NCBI GenBank assembly: GCA_016714365.1
Contig: JADJNH010000005.1
Location: 62,001 to 126,000 of the forward strand
From: Candidatus Vicinibacter affinis
GTDB taxonomy: Bacteria; Bacteroidota; Bacteroidia; Chitinophagales; Saprospiraceae
DNA: 64,000 nt
Direction of reading: 5' to 3'
Notes under the pieces: generated by a model
Database searches by the model: none
The model's input: only the letters and a program-made list of their open reading frames with translations
Told to the model about the DNA's origin: nothing
Part shown: positions 35,085-44,905 of the stretch, in pieces
Numbering within the stretch: the stretch's first letter is position 1
Layout: each line of letters starts with the position of its first letter
Made by a program: the position numbers and the translations under genes

Positions 35085-36062
35085 TTGAATTCTCAGGAAT
35101 CACATTGGTTTAAAAATAGAATATTTCAGTGGTCAGTGGTAATTGGAATCATAGGCATCAGTACCTTGTTTTTGTTTCCTCCTGAGTATTTATTTGTTAA
35201 ACAGATTGCAAAGTATGCCACCTATTGGATGTTTGCTTGTCTGGCTATTGGGATTCTTTTTATGTTTCTAGATATTAATTGGATTTTGTATATAGCCTTT
35301 GGATGTGCCGGATTTTTAGCCTTGTTTTTGCAATTATCTTTCAACACCTCTATAAAATTTGCATCAGAAAATTCAGATCTATCTATTTCCGTTTTATTTG
35401 CCAATCCTTCACTAAGCACAGATGACAGAGATAATACCTTCAGAATTTTGGACAGCATTCAGGCGGATTTGGTCATTTTCGAAGAATTAACCCCTGAGTG
35501 GAGAGAATTAACCAATTTGTTCGTTAAAAACTATCCTTCCAACATTACAATATTTCGAATAGACCCTATGGGAAAAGGAATTTTTAGTAAAAAAAGTTTC
35601 CAGGAAGTGGATACCATTTCCATTTACAACAATCCGGTAATATTGGCCCATTTAAAAAATTCTGAAAATCAGGATTTCATTGTAGGAATTTGCAACAGTA
35701 CTCCTCCATTTACGCTACATGATTACAACAAATTAAATTTGTTTCTGGATACTCTTTCACATGCGCTCAATCTATCACTTTCACCCAAAATTTTAGCTAC
35801 GAACCTAAATATTGAACCTTGGTCACGAGAATTGCGAGAGTTTAGAAATCAAACAAACCTCATGTCCAGCAGGAGACAGAATAACGAAGGATTAAACAAC
35901 AAAACCCTATTAAGCGTTTTTAATGCCCCAAATGGTGAAATCATTTTCAGTAAGGATTTTGAATGTTCCTATTTTAATGTGATTACAGATTCAAATGGTA
36001 ATCCCATCGGCATTTTAGGAAAATATCAATTTATTAAGAAAACTCCTGCCAATCAAAAATAA
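35085..36062 (+). CDS. membrane-anchored endonuclease/exonuclease/phosphatase-fold protein, probably catalytically dead
   Basis: 325 residues starting at TTG. Three N-terminal membrane helices (about 14-32, 43-60, 64-84) are followed by a soluble domain laid out like the EEP nuclease/phosphatase fold: ISVLFANPSLS (Asn motif), ADLVIFEELTPEW (metal-binding Glu), GKGIFSKKS, then TPPFTLHDYNKLN. The later catalytic motifs are lost: the usual GD-x-N is ATNLN and the terminal S-D-H is DSNGNP. It could be a scaffold or binding protein. Relatives with intact motifs are common in Bacteroidota; this one may be a degenerate paralogue. Confidence 0.72.
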   Translation: MNSQESHWFKNRIFQWSVVIGIIGISTLFLFPPEYLFVKQIAKYATYWMFACLAIGILFMFLDINWILYIAFGCAGFLALFLQLSFNTSIKFASENSDLSISVLFANPSLSTDDRDNTFRILDSIQADLVIFEELTPEWRELTNLFVKNYPSNITIFRIDPMGKGIFSKKSFQEVDTISIYNNPVILAHLKNSENQDFIVGICNSTPPFTLHDYNKLNLFLDTLSHALNLSLSPKILATNLNIEPWSRELREFRNQTNLMSSRRQNNEGLNNKTLLSVFNAPNGEIIFSKDFECSYFNVITDSNGNPIGILGKYQFIKKTPANQK

Positions 36063-36222
36063 TGACTTCTACACAATGGGTAAAGTGGAAAAACTTTATT
36101 GTCCTCACAACTTTGGTGTTTATTTCATGCTTTAGTAAAATTTAAATTGTTAAAAATAATGAATGCTTACTAAAAATTAACCTCAAAAGAATAATTTGTT
36201 CAGAATTGACATCTTGTTTGCT

Positions 36223-36230
36223 TATTTTTG
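36223..36230 (+). promoter_or_regulatory. putative -7 box of the M1 peptidase gene
   Basis: TATTTTTG, matching TAnnTTTG; a TTTG at 36195-36198 is a possible -33 with a long (24-bp) spacer. Confidence 0.38.
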
Positions 36231-36345
36231 AACAATCGAATTTTTCCTTATTGATTTAAATTTAATGATATTGCATATACAAAACATCCCTCCTCAATAC
36301 AAGTTGATTTTAAAGTACCACAGGAGAAAACAACAAGTTAAAAAA

Positions 36346-39300
36346 ATGACCACAACTAAAAATGAAAAACCATGTGCTGGCAGATTTATGCTTCTTTTAA
36401 TCTTTCTTTTCAGCCTGCATCTGGAAAGAAGTTTTGCACAACAAAAAAACTACTTTCAACAGATCGTTGATTATAAAATAGAAGTAACCCTCGATGATGA
36501 AAACCACTTGCTTCAGGGTAAGATTTCTATGCAATACACCAATAAAAGTCCTGACGTGTTGGATCGGATTGGGATGCATCTTTGGCCGAACGCCTTTTCC
36601 AATAAAAACACAGAATTTGGGAAACAAAAGCTCCTTCATAGAAAAACTAAATTCTACGATGCAAAACCGGATGAACTAGGATCCATTCAAAACCTACGAT
36701 TTACCGTTAATAAGGATGAAGTAAGATTAGAGTACTTAAAGAATAAACCTGATCAGGCATGGTTGCATTTAAAAAATCCGCTGTTACCAGGTAATACAAT
36801 CATCATTGAGACTCCATTTACAGTTAAAATTCCCGTTTCATTCAGCCGTCTTGGGCATGTGGGTCAGACTTATCAAATTACTCAATGGTATCCTAAACCG
36901 GCTGTCTATGATCACAAAGGCTGGCACCTAATGCCCAATTTAGATCAGGGAGAATTTTATTCTGAGTTCGGAAACTTTGAGGTCTCCATTAAAATTCCGG
37001 AAAACTATGTAGTCGGAGCCACGGGAACTCTTGAAACGGAAACTGAGAAAGAATTTTTGAAACAACGAATCTCATTAACAGACCAGTTTATCAAGGATGG
37101 AGTAGAAAAATTTTCAAATTTACTCGCATCCTCTAAGAAATTTAAAATCATCACTTACAAAGCCGAGCAGGTTCATGATTTTGCCTGGTTTGCCGACAAA
37201 AAATTCTATGTACAAAAAGATGAAGTGGTCTTGGAATCCGGAAAAAAAATAGAAACATGGGCCATGTTTAATACACTGGGTGCCTGGACAGATGCTGTGA
37301 AATATGTAGGCCGTGCCATTGCATTTTACTCCAAGCACATTGGAGAATACCCCTATCCTCAGGCAACTGCCGTTCACAGTGCTTTGAGTGCAGGGGCAGG
37401 AATGGAGTATCCCATGATCACAGTAATTGGTAATGAACGCTTTGCAAAAAGTTTGGATCAAGTGATAACCCATGAAGTTGGACACAATTGGTTCTATGGA
37501 ATTCTTGCATCCAACGAAAGGGAGCATCCTTATTTGGATGAAGGATTAAATTCCTACTATGAAGACAGATATATGGAAGAATATTATCCAAACTCTTCCA
37601 ATGACAATCTCGGAATGATGTCTAAATTCACGGGAGGGTTTGAAGAAAATGAACTGATTTATCAATACATGGGAAGATCTTATCTAGATCAGTTTCCTGA
37701 CCAACACAGTGAAAATTTTAGTCTGATAAATTACGGAAATGATGTATACACAAAATCTTCCAGACTGTTTGAAGATGCTGAGGAGTATCTTGGTGTGGAC
37801 AATTTTGACCGGATTATGAAAAAATATTATGAGGCCTGGAAATTCAAACATCCATATCCGGAAGACCTCGAAAAAGTCTATTCCGAAAATACAGAGAAGA
37901 ACATGGACTGGCTGTTCCACTATTTTCTGACCACCAATAAAAAAATGGATTACCGCATCAGCAAAATCAAGCATCAAAATGACTCTGTCCTACTCTCAAT
38001 AAAAAATTCAGGACAAGTTCCTGCGCCTTTTTTAATTACCGGTATGCAGGAGAATCAAATCAAATATTCCAAATGGATCGATGGTTTCCAAGGAAGCCGT
38101 AAAGTAACTCTGCCAAAAGAAAGTGTAGACCATTATATTATTGATCCCAAATTTCAAAGCTATGATTTGTACCGTCATAACAACACCATCCGCAATCATG
38201 GCATTTTTAAAAAAATCGAACCACTTCAATTTAAACTATTTCCTGTAGTGGACAATCCAGGAAAAACCGAAATAGGAATTACTCCTGTCGTTGGCAGGAA
38301 TTCCTACAATGGGTTTATGGCGGGTTTATATATTTCTCAACCTTATTTTCCACCAAGAGTTTGGACTTTTAATGCCATGCCGATGTACTCTTTTGGCAAT
38401 AAAAGCCTGAGCGGAAAGGCTCATGCTGCCTGGTCAAAACATTTCAGTGAAGGGGCTCTGCACTCAATTAAAATTGGAATACACGCCAAAAGATTTGGGT
38501 ATGATGAAAAGCAGGTATTAAAGGAAGCTTTAAATTATATGCAATTCAGTCCTTATGTAGAAGTTACGTTGAATACGCCACCTTCAAAATTTATTCAATC
38601 TAAATTTTCCTATCAATTTCATCACATAAGAGATGAGGTGACCGATTTTAACGCAACAGATTCAACTTTCAGAATAAGTCATCTCAACAATCAAATCCAT
38701 GAACTAAAATATATTTATGAAAATCCTAAAATCTTATCACCTCAATCTTTTACAGCCTTGTTACAATTTGAAAATTATCAGGATGCCTTCGCTAAAAACC
38801 AAAATTATTTAAGAGCAGATCTTGAATTCAATCAAAAATTCAGAATCCAAAATAAAAGATATTTTGAATTAAGGGTGGCTGGATCTTTCTTTCCATTAAA
38901 TTCACAAAGAAAATCTACAGCAATTGCTGCAAGAAACGAACAAAATTTTATTCGTGGTTCCGCAGGTGCCTCCTTTCAGGGATATCACGATTATACCAAT
39001 GAAAATCTATTTTTGGGTAGAAGCAGAGATGAAGGAATATGGTCACAACAAATTATGATCCGTCAAGGCGGTATGAAAATTGCTCCTGGAATAAGTCAAA
39101 GAAATAATTTGGGAAATACCAACCAATTTCTAACTGCTGTCAATTTAAGTACAGATCTTCCAATCAAATATATAGGTAACATAATTCGACCCTATTTTGA
39201 TGCGGTATACATGGATGACAATTTTTCAAATAAAAATGTTTGGCTAATGAGTGGAGGCATAAATATTCATATAGCGGGTGATGTATGGAACATTTATTTT

Positions 39301-39429
39301 CCATTGTACCATTCAACCAACATAAGGGATTTGTATAAAAGTCTGAATGGAAATTCATATGGCAAACAAATCTGCTTCTCTTTTCAGCTTAAATTTTTTA
39401 AACTTTATGATATTCTGAGCCTTATATAA
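36346..39429 (+). CDS. M1 family metallopeptidase
   Basis: A 1027-residue exported aminopeptidase-like gluzincin. The zinc site is complete: HEVGHNWFYG (His376, Glu377, His380) and the third ligand Glu399 in YLDEGLNSYYEDRYM. The GxMEN-type substrate motif appears as GAGMEYP. A signal peptide (MLLLIFLFSLHLERSFAQ) follows a short charged N-region. I chose the ATG at 36346; an upstream in-frame ATG at 36265 would bury the signal peptide. After the M1 core (to about 620) comes a long beta-strand-rich C-terminal part (about 650-1027) that looks like an outer-membrane or cell-surface module (inference). Confidence 0.9.
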   Translation: MTTTKNEKPCAGRFMLLLIFLFSLHLERSFAQQKNYFQQIVDYKIEVTLDDENHLLQGKISMQYTNKSPDVLDRIGMHLWPNAFSNKNTEFGKQKLLHRKTKFYDAKPDELGSIQNLRFTVNKDEVRLEYLKNKPDQAWLHLKNPLLPGNTIIIETPFTVKIPVSFSRLGHVGQTYQITQWYPKPAVYDHKGWHLMPNLDQGEFYSEFGNFEVSIKIPENYVVGATGTLETETEKEFLKQRISLTDQFIKDGVEKFSNLLASSKKFKIITYKAEQVHDFAWFADKKFYVQKDEVVLESGKKIETWAMFNTLGAWTDAVKYVGRAIAFYSKHIGEYPYPQATAVHSALSAGAGMEYPMITVIGNERFAKSLDQVITHEVGHNWFYGILASNEREHPYLDEGLNSYYEDRYMEEYYPNSSNDNLGMMSKFTGGFEENELIYQYMGRSYLDQFPDQHSENFSLINYGNDVYTKSSRLFEDAEEYLGVDNFDRIMKKYYEAWKFKHPYPEDLEKVYSENTEKNMDWLFHYFLTTNKKMDYRISKIKHQNDSVLLSIKNSGQVPAPFLITGMQENQIKYSKWIDGFQGSRKVTLPKESVDHYIIDPKFQSYDLYRHNNTIRNHGIFKKIEPLQFKLFPVVDNPGKTEIGITPVVGRNSYNGFMAGLYISQPYFPPRVWTFNAMPMYSFGNKSLSGKAHAAWSKHFSEGALHSIKIGIHAKRFGYDEKQVLKEALNYMQFSPYVEVTLNTPPSKFIQSKFSYQFHHIRDEVTDFNATDSTFRISHLNNQIHELKYIYENPKILSPQSFTALLQFENYQDAFAKNQNYLRADLEFNQKFRIQNKRYFELRVAGSFFPLNSQRKSTAIAARNEQNFIRGSAGASFQGYHDYTNENLFLGRSRDEGIWSQQIMIRQGGMKIAPGISQRNNLGNTNQFLTAVNLSTDLPIKYIGNIIRPYFDAVYMDDNFSNKNVWLMSGGINIHIAGDVWNIYFPLYHSTNIRDLYKSLNGNSYGKQICFSFQLKFFKLYDILSLI

Positions 39430-39448
39430 TCAACATTTAAATTACAAT

Positions 39449-40225
39449 ATGCAAAATCTGGAAGTTCAAATAGACAATCACATACTCTACATTTACCTTA
39501 ACAGACCTGATGTTTTTAATAGCTTCAATCGTGAAATGTCACTTGAATTGCAAGAAGCCTTGGATCGTGCTTACTCAAATGATGAAATCAGAGTAGTCTA
39601 TTTATCCGGAAAAGGGAAGGCTTTTTGTGCAGGACAAGATCTGAAAGAAGCAGTCGACCCTGAAGGGCCGGAAATCAGAACCATTTTAGAAGAACATTAC
39701 AATCCCCTCATACTGCGCATCAGAAAACTTAACAAACCTGTCATTGCTGCAGTGAATGGGGTTGCCGCAGGAGCGGGTGCCAATCTGGCCCTGGCATGTG
39801 ATATTGTGGTGGCCAATGAAGGGGCTTCTTTTATACAGGCTTTTAGTAAAATCGGCTTGATTCCGGATTGTAGTGGAACATTTATGTTGCCAAGATTAAT
39901 TGGATGGCAGAGAGCTTCTGCCCTAATGATGACCGCAGAAAAAGTATCCGCTCATGAGGCACAACAAATGGGAATGATTTATAAAGTGTTTGCAAATGAT
40001 GATTTTGAAAGATCTAGTAAAGAACTTGCTTCCCAAATTGCAGCAATGCCTACCAAAGGATTGATCTATACAAAATATGCACTTAACGAATCCATCCATC
40101 ACGGATTGGAAGCACAATTAGAAACTGAATTAAAATTTCAAATATTGGCATCTCAAACTCATGACTTCAAGGAAGGAGTAAGTGCTTTTATTGAAAAAAG
40201 AAAACCTGAATTTATTGGTAAATAA
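39449..40225 (+). CDS. enoyl-CoA hydratase/isomerase family protein (PaaG-like)
   Basis: 258 residues of the crotonase fold: the oxyanion-hole segments KAFCAGQDLKE and GVAAGAGANLALACDI, and GLIPDCSGTFMLPRLIG. The Asp in GLIPD with LPR is the PaaG-type catalytic arrangement (ring epoxy isomerase of phenylacetate breakdown), rather than the double-Glu of hydratases. No other paa genes are nearby, so the substrate is uncertain. It starts 20 bp after the M1 peptidase and is followed by a bidirectional terminator. Confidence 0.85.
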   Translation: MQNLEVQIDNHILYIYLNRPDVFNSFNREMSLELQEALDRAYSNDEIRVVYLSGKGKAFCAGQDLKEAVDPEGPEIRTILEEHYNPLILRIRKLNKPVIAAVNGVAAGAGANLALACDIVVANEGASFIQAFSKIGLIPDCSGTFMLPRLIGWQRASALMMTAEKVSAHEAQQMGMIYKVFANDDFERSSKELASQIAAMPTKGLIYTKYALNESIHHGLEAQLETELKFQILASQTHDFKEGVSAFIEKRKPEFIGK

Positions 40226-40337
40226 TTTTCAGTGCAGCTTTGAATGAACATAGTTTTCGGAAAGCATGGAGTTCAAATAATGCTTTTAACGAATAGATTT
40301 TTACAATGACTTTTTTATGTTTGTACATAATTGCAAT

Positions 40338-40372
40338 AAAAAAGAGGTGAAAAATATTTCCACCTCTTTTTA
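40338..40372. terminator. bidirectional intrinsic terminator
   Basis: The stem AAAAAGAGGTG (40339-40349) pairs with CACCTCTTTTT (40361-40371). A and T tracts on the two sides let it serve both the enoyl-CoA hydratase gene and the convergent DUF4397 gene. Confidence 0.88.
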
Positions 40373-40393
40373 TTACCAACAAACGAAAAACTC

Positions 40394-41068
40394 TTAATTG
40401 TTTAGCATGGAATTTAAACCGGGTGCATTTAATCCACTTCCTCCGATTAATCCATATGCAAAAATGGTATAACTCTTTCCTGCAGCCACCTTATAATTTG
40501 ACAAACTGAACAAGGCAACACTGGTGCCGGGTAGTTTAACTTCTACTGTAATTGGCTTAGCTGCCACGCTTCCAAAATTTGTATATTGTTTATAGGACAA
40601 ACTGTTGGACACCTTTACGCCATCAATATAAATATCAACGGAAGGACCATTTGAAATCAAATGTGCAAAACGTAAATAGGCCATTGAAGTATCCGGTGTT
40701 TCATGGGTGTCGTTAAAAACAATAACCTCAAGACTCGATTTTGGATTGAGTGCAACAAGAGTATAGGCCTTGTCCCCCCCGAAATCATAACTTGAATTGA
40801 TCAAAGTGCTTCCATTTGATTTATCCTTAACGTTGATTACCTGATTGCCCGGGTCAACATTCTTATAACTAATAAAACTGGAAAATCCTACTGAACCAAA
40901 ATAACTGGCTGAATCTTTAATGACTACATTCATTATTCCTCCATCCGGTGATGCATTAATAAATGCTACTTTCGCAGGACCAGGATCATCTTCCTTTTTA
41001 CAGGAACTTAGGGTAACCAAACTGCCGATCAAAATGGCAATACCAAACAAATACATTATTCTGTTCAT
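40394..41068 (-). CDS. DUF4397 domain lipoprotein
   Basis: 224 residues. The N-terminus is a lipoprotein signal with the lipobox LSSC (Cys23, then KKEDD, an acidic spacer seen on surface-exposed Bacteroidota lipoproteins). The rest is a DUF4397 beta-sandwich (AKVAFINASPDGGIMNVVI ... LRFAHLISNGPSVDIYIDG ... GKSYTIFAYGLIGG). Function unknown; probably a surface or periplasmic binding domain. Confidence 0.87.
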   Translation of the reverse strand: MNRIMYLFGIAILIGSLVTLSSCKKEDDPGPAKVAFINASPDGGIMNVVIKDSASYFGSVGFSSFISYKNVDPGNQVINVKDKSNGSTLINSSYDFGGDKAYTLVALNPKSSLEVIVFNDTHETPDTSMAYLRFAHLISNGPSVDIYIDGVKVSNSLSYKQYTNFGSVAAKPITVEVKLPGTSVALFSLSNYKVAAGKSYTIFAYGLIGGSGLNAPGLNSMLNN

Positions 41069-41177
41069 ATTAATAAATTAAATTAGGAAAACTTGGAAAA
41101 GGGTGAAAATGGGGCAGACCTTAGGATGTTAACGCTGTTATTTGTATTTTGTTGCATTTAGAGTTAAAGTCAAAAAT

Positions 41178-42038
41178 ATGAGCTTATTCAGGAACAACCC
41201 GGGTTATAGGGAATCTTACAGCGGTAACAAATTACGTGGAGGAGGTTTAAGACTTGGAGCGCCGATTATTATTGCCCTTGTAATTGCCGGTTTTTCCTAT
41301 TTTCGGTATTGTTCTACTGAAACTTACAATGAATATTTAGGCATATATCAACACATCAGTTTAACCCCCGAACAGGAAATTGCAATTGGTTTACAATCAA
41401 AACCTGCCATGATACAGGAGTATGGTGGCATGGACCCGGACCAAAGGGCCCAGGCTTTAGTCCAGGAAACTGGAGCCAGTCTAGTCCAAAAAAGTGTTGC
41501 TTCTAAAACTCCTTACCAATACCAGTTTCATCTTTTGGCAGACCCCAACACCATCAATGCTTTTGCACTGCCCGGCGGTCAAATTTTCATCACCAGGGCT
41601 CTATTTAACCAACTACAGACCAAAGATCAATTGGCAGGTGTATTGGGGCATGAAATAGGGCATGTAATTGCCCGACATGCAGGTGAACGAATAGAAAAGG
41701 ATCAGCTTTGGCAAGGAATTGCAGGTGCTGCCGGGATCGCCATGGGTGATTACCAATCTGCCCAAGCTGCCCAACAAATTGCAGCCCTAATCAGTCTGAA
41801 ATATGGCCGGGACCAGGAACTTCAATCAGATAATTTAGGTGTCCGATTTATGATGGATGCCGGATTTAAACCTGAAGAACTGATCGGGGTAATGGAAATT
41901 CTTAAACAAGCCTCCGGTGGACAAAGTCGTGAGGAATTTACCTCTACACATCCGGATCCGGAAAACAGAAAAGAAAAAATTAAAGAAGCCATCGACCAAT
42001 ATCGTCAGGCCAATCAACAAAATGGACAAAGTCAATAG
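41178..42038 (+). CDS. M48 family metallopeptidase
   Basis: 286 residues. One N-terminal membrane helix or signal anchor (about 29-45) is followed by the peptidase domain with NAFALPGGQIFITRAL and the zinc site GHEIGHVIARHAGER (first His about 158). The third ligand Glu lies in KYGRDQELQSDNLGVRFM, in the E-x-x-x-D form usual for M48. Loose relatives (BepA, LoiP) act in outer-membrane quality control. The ATG at 41178 is chosen; a longer frame would start at TTG 41142. Confidence 0.9.
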   Translation: MSLFRNNPGYRESYSGNKLRGGGLRLGAPIIIALVIAGFSYFRYCSTETYNEYLGIYQHISLTPEQEIAIGLQSKPAMIQEYGGMDPDQRAQALVQETGASLVQKSVASKTPYQYQFHLLADPNTINAFALPGGQIFITRALFNQLQTKDQLAGVLGHEIGHVIARHAGERIEKDQLWQGIAGAAGIAMGDYQSAQAAQQIAALISLKYGRDQELQSDNLGVRFMMDAGFKPEELIGVMEILKQASGGQSREEFTSTHPDPENRKEKIKEAIDQYRQANQQNGQSQ

Positions 42039-42111
42039 ACTTTCTGTTTTTAGGATATTATGAGTCCTCCTTAATCAAACTTCCTATCTTAGCCCCCCAG
42101 CTTATACAGTT

Positions 42112-44883
42112 ATGAAAAAACTTTTCCTCCTGGACGGTCATGCCTTGGTTTACAGGGCTCATTATGCCTTTATCGGTCGTCCACTCATCAATTCCAAAGG
42201 TCTCAATACTTCCGCCATTTCAGGCTTTACCAGAACTCTTTGGGATATCATTAATAATGAAAAACCTTCCCATATTGCGGTTGCTTTTGATTTACATGGT
42301 CCTACTTTCAGACACGAAGAGTTTCCTGCATATAAAGCCAACCGAGAAGCACAACCTGAAGACATCAGCATCGCCCTCCCTTACATTGAAGAAATTGTAA
42401 AGGCTTTTAACATTCCGATTGTCACGGCTGAATCCTATGAAGCGGATGATGTGATAGGCACTTTAGCCAAGCAGGCAGCCGGTGAAGGATTTGATGTGTT
42501 TATGGTCACGCCTGATAAAGATTATGGCCAATTGGTGGAAGACCACATTTTTATGTACAAACCATCACGCCAAGGAAATGGAGTCGATATTTTAGGCCCA
42601 AAACAAATTGTGGAATCCTGGGGACTTAACAGAGTTGACCAGGTTATCGATTTACTTGGACTAATGGGAGATGCAGTGGACAATATTCCCGGAATCCCGG
42701 GGGTAGGAGAAAAGACAGCCGTAAAACTCTTGCAGGAATTTGATACTGTTGAAAATTTAATTGCACATAAAGACCAAGTCAGCGGCAAATTAAAAGATAA
42801 AATTACAGAATTCGCAGACCAGGCTTTGCTCAGTAAAAAACTGGCTACCATCAGTTTGGATGCTCCTGTCCAATTTGAAGAAAAAGCGTACCGAATTGAG
42901 GGTGCTAATAAAGAAAAGTTGGCAGAATTGTTCAGAGAACTTGAATTTCGATCATTGGCGCAATCCGTATTAGGCGGTCATTCAAGCACTGCATCAAATT
43001 TACTTTTTGGAGTAGAAGAGAAAATAGAAAAAACACCATTGCCATTGACAGAATATAAAGTTTCTGACCATGACATTTACAATACTCCACATGAATATCA
43101 CCTGGTTTTAGAGGAAAAAGACTTACTACAGTTATTCGACAAATTGCAAAACTCAAAAATTATTTCTTTTGATACCGAAACCACAGGAATAGATGCCACA
43201 GCAGCCGAACTGGTAGGGATGTCCTTTGCCTTTAAACCGAAAGAGGCTTACTATGTGCCCGTTGACCGGGATCAGAAAAAAGCACAACAATTGGTGGATA
43301 AATTCAAACCATTTCTTGAAGATGTACACAAAAAGTTTGTCGGCCAAAATATAAAATACGACATGCTGATGATGCTCCAATATGGTGTCAATATGCCTAG
43401 ACCTTATTTTGATACCATGATAGCTCATTATCTCATTGAACCAGATTTGCGTCATAAACTTGATTTCCTCTCTGAAGCATATCTGAATTACAAAATGGTG
43501 GGTATTGAAGAACTGATAGGAAAAAAAAGTCCTGAGCAAGGATCCATGAGGGATGTTCCATTGGAAAAAATAAAAGAATATGCCGCCGAAGATGCAGACA
43601 TCACTCTACAACTTCAACCCATCCTTGAAAAAGAAATCATCAACTTTGAAGTAAATGATGTTTTGCAAAATATTGAGCTACCCTTGGTTAAAGTGCTTTG
43701 CGACATTGAACATGCAGGGGTTAGGGTTGATGCGGATTTTCTAAACAACTACAGCAAGGTTTTGGGTAAACAAATTGAAATTACAGAAAATGAAATTTAT
43801 TCCAAAGCCGGTGTGAGATTTAATATAGCCAGCCCGAAACAAGTAGGAGAAGTGCTTTTTGATCGACTTAAAATACCCTACAAATGGAAAAAAACCAGCA
43901 CCAATCAATACAGTACCGACGAAGAAAAACTAAACGAGTTGGCCGATGAAAATGAGGTCGTTAAAACTATTTTGGAACATCGTAAACTTTCAAAACTGAA
44001 ATCTACTTATGTAGACGCTTTGCCCCTGATGATCAATCAAAAAACAGGGCGTGTGCACAGCTCATTTAATCAGGCCAGGGCTGCCACCGGTAGACTTGCT
44101 TCAGAAAATCCGAATCTGCAGAATATTCCCATTAAGGACGAGGCCGGGAGGGAAATCCGGAAAGCATTCATTCCACGTGATGAAAACCATCTGATTTTTT
44201 CGGCAGACTACAGTCAAATTGAGTTAAGATTAATTGCAGACATCAGCAATGAGGAGGCCATGATGGAGGCCTTTATCAAAGAACAAGATATCCACCGGGC
44301 CACAGCTGCTAAGGTGTATGGCATTCCTTATGAAGCCGTCACATCTGACCAACGCCGCAACGCGAAAACGGTTAACTTTTCAATTTTGTATGGAGCAGGA
44401 TCTACGAATATTTCGCGCCAATTAGGTATATCACGCACCGAAGCAAAAGAATTAATTGATCAATATTTTAATACCTACACCGGCCTGAAAAAATACATGA
44501 GTGGCGTTGTCGAGGCTGCACGTTCAGACGGTTTTGTAAAAACCCTTCTTGGTCGCAAAAGAGTATTGAGAGATATAAATTCGAAAAATGCTCTGGCCAG
44601 GACAAACTCTGAACGAGTCGCTGTAAATACCCCAATACAGGGAACTGCTGCGGACCTGATCAAACTGGCGATGATTAAAATTCATGACCGCTTATTGAAA
44701 GAAAACCTGCAAACTAAAATGATACTCCAGGTCCACGATGAATTAGTTTTTGACGTCTTGAAAACGGAACTCAAACAAGTTCAGGAAATGGTTGTTTACG
44801 AAATGAAAAATGCCATTCCCGGGCTTCGTGTTCCATTGGAAGTTGGCCTTGGAAGTGGTAATAATTGGTTAGAAGCACATTAA
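42112..44883 (+). CDS. polA: DNA polymerase I
   Basis: 923 residues with all three activities. 5'-3' exonuclease (about 1-290; LFLLDGHALVYRAHYAF, AVAFDLHGPTFRHE, SYEADDVIGTLAK, DAVDNIPGIPGVGEKTA). 3'-5' proofreading domain intact (FDTETTG at about 353, GQNIKYDM, YAAEDADIT). Polymerase domain with DYSQIELR (about 700-707), the O-helix RRNAKTVNFSILYGAG and QVHDELVFDV (about 873-882). Upstream is the M48 gene; lpxD follows after 22 bp. Confidence 0.97.
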   Translation: MKKLFLLDGHALVYRAHYAFIGRPLINSKGLNTSAISGFTRTLWDIINNEKPSHIAVAFDLHGPTFRHEEFPAYKANREAQPEDISIALPYIEEIVKAFNIPIVTAESYEADDVIGTLAKQAAGEGFDVFMVTPDKDYGQLVEDHIFMYKPSRQGNGVDILGPKQIVESWGLNRVDQVIDLLGLMGDAVDNIPGIPGVGEKTAVKLLQEFDTVENLIAHKDQVSGKLKDKITEFADQALLSKKLATISLDAPVQFEEKAYRIEGANKEKLAELFRELEFRSLAQSVLGGHSSTASNLLFGVEEKIEKTPLPLTEYKVSDHDIYNTPHEYHLVLEEKDLLQLFDKLQNSKIISFDTETTGIDATAAELVGMSFAFKPKEAYYVPVDRDQKKAQQLVDKFKPFLEDVHKKFVGQNIKYDMLMMLQYGVNMPRPYFDTMIAHYLIEPDLRHKLDFLSEAYLNYKMVGIEELIGKKSPEQGSMRDVPLEKIKEYAAEDADITLQLQPILEKEIINFEVNDVLQNIELPLVKVLCDIEHAGVRVDADFLNNYSKVLGKQIEITENEIYSKAGVRFNIASPKQVGEVLFDRLKIPYKWKKTSTNQYSTDEEKLNELADENEVVKTILEHRKLSKLKSTYVDALPLMINQKTGRVHSSFNQARAATGRLASENPNLQNIPIKDEAGREIRKAFIPRDENHLIFSADYSQIELRLIADISNEEAMMEAFIKEQDIHRATAAKVYGIPYEAVTSDQRRNAKTVNFSILYGAGSTNISRQLGISRTEAKELIDQYFNTYTGLKKYMSGVVEAARSDGFVKTLLGRKRVLRDINSKNALARTNSERVAVNTPIQGTAADLIKLAMIKIHDRLLKENLQTKMILQVHDELVFDVLKTELKQVQEMVVYEMKNAIPGLRVPLEVGLGSGNNWLEAH

Positions 44884-44905
44884 ATAAGAACGGAAATCTA
44901 TTGAT

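Noticed and set aside
42522..43539. Minus-strand frames of 109-128 codons inside polA
   Set aside because: Antisense shadows of the exonuclease domains; low-complexity, no start context or known domain.
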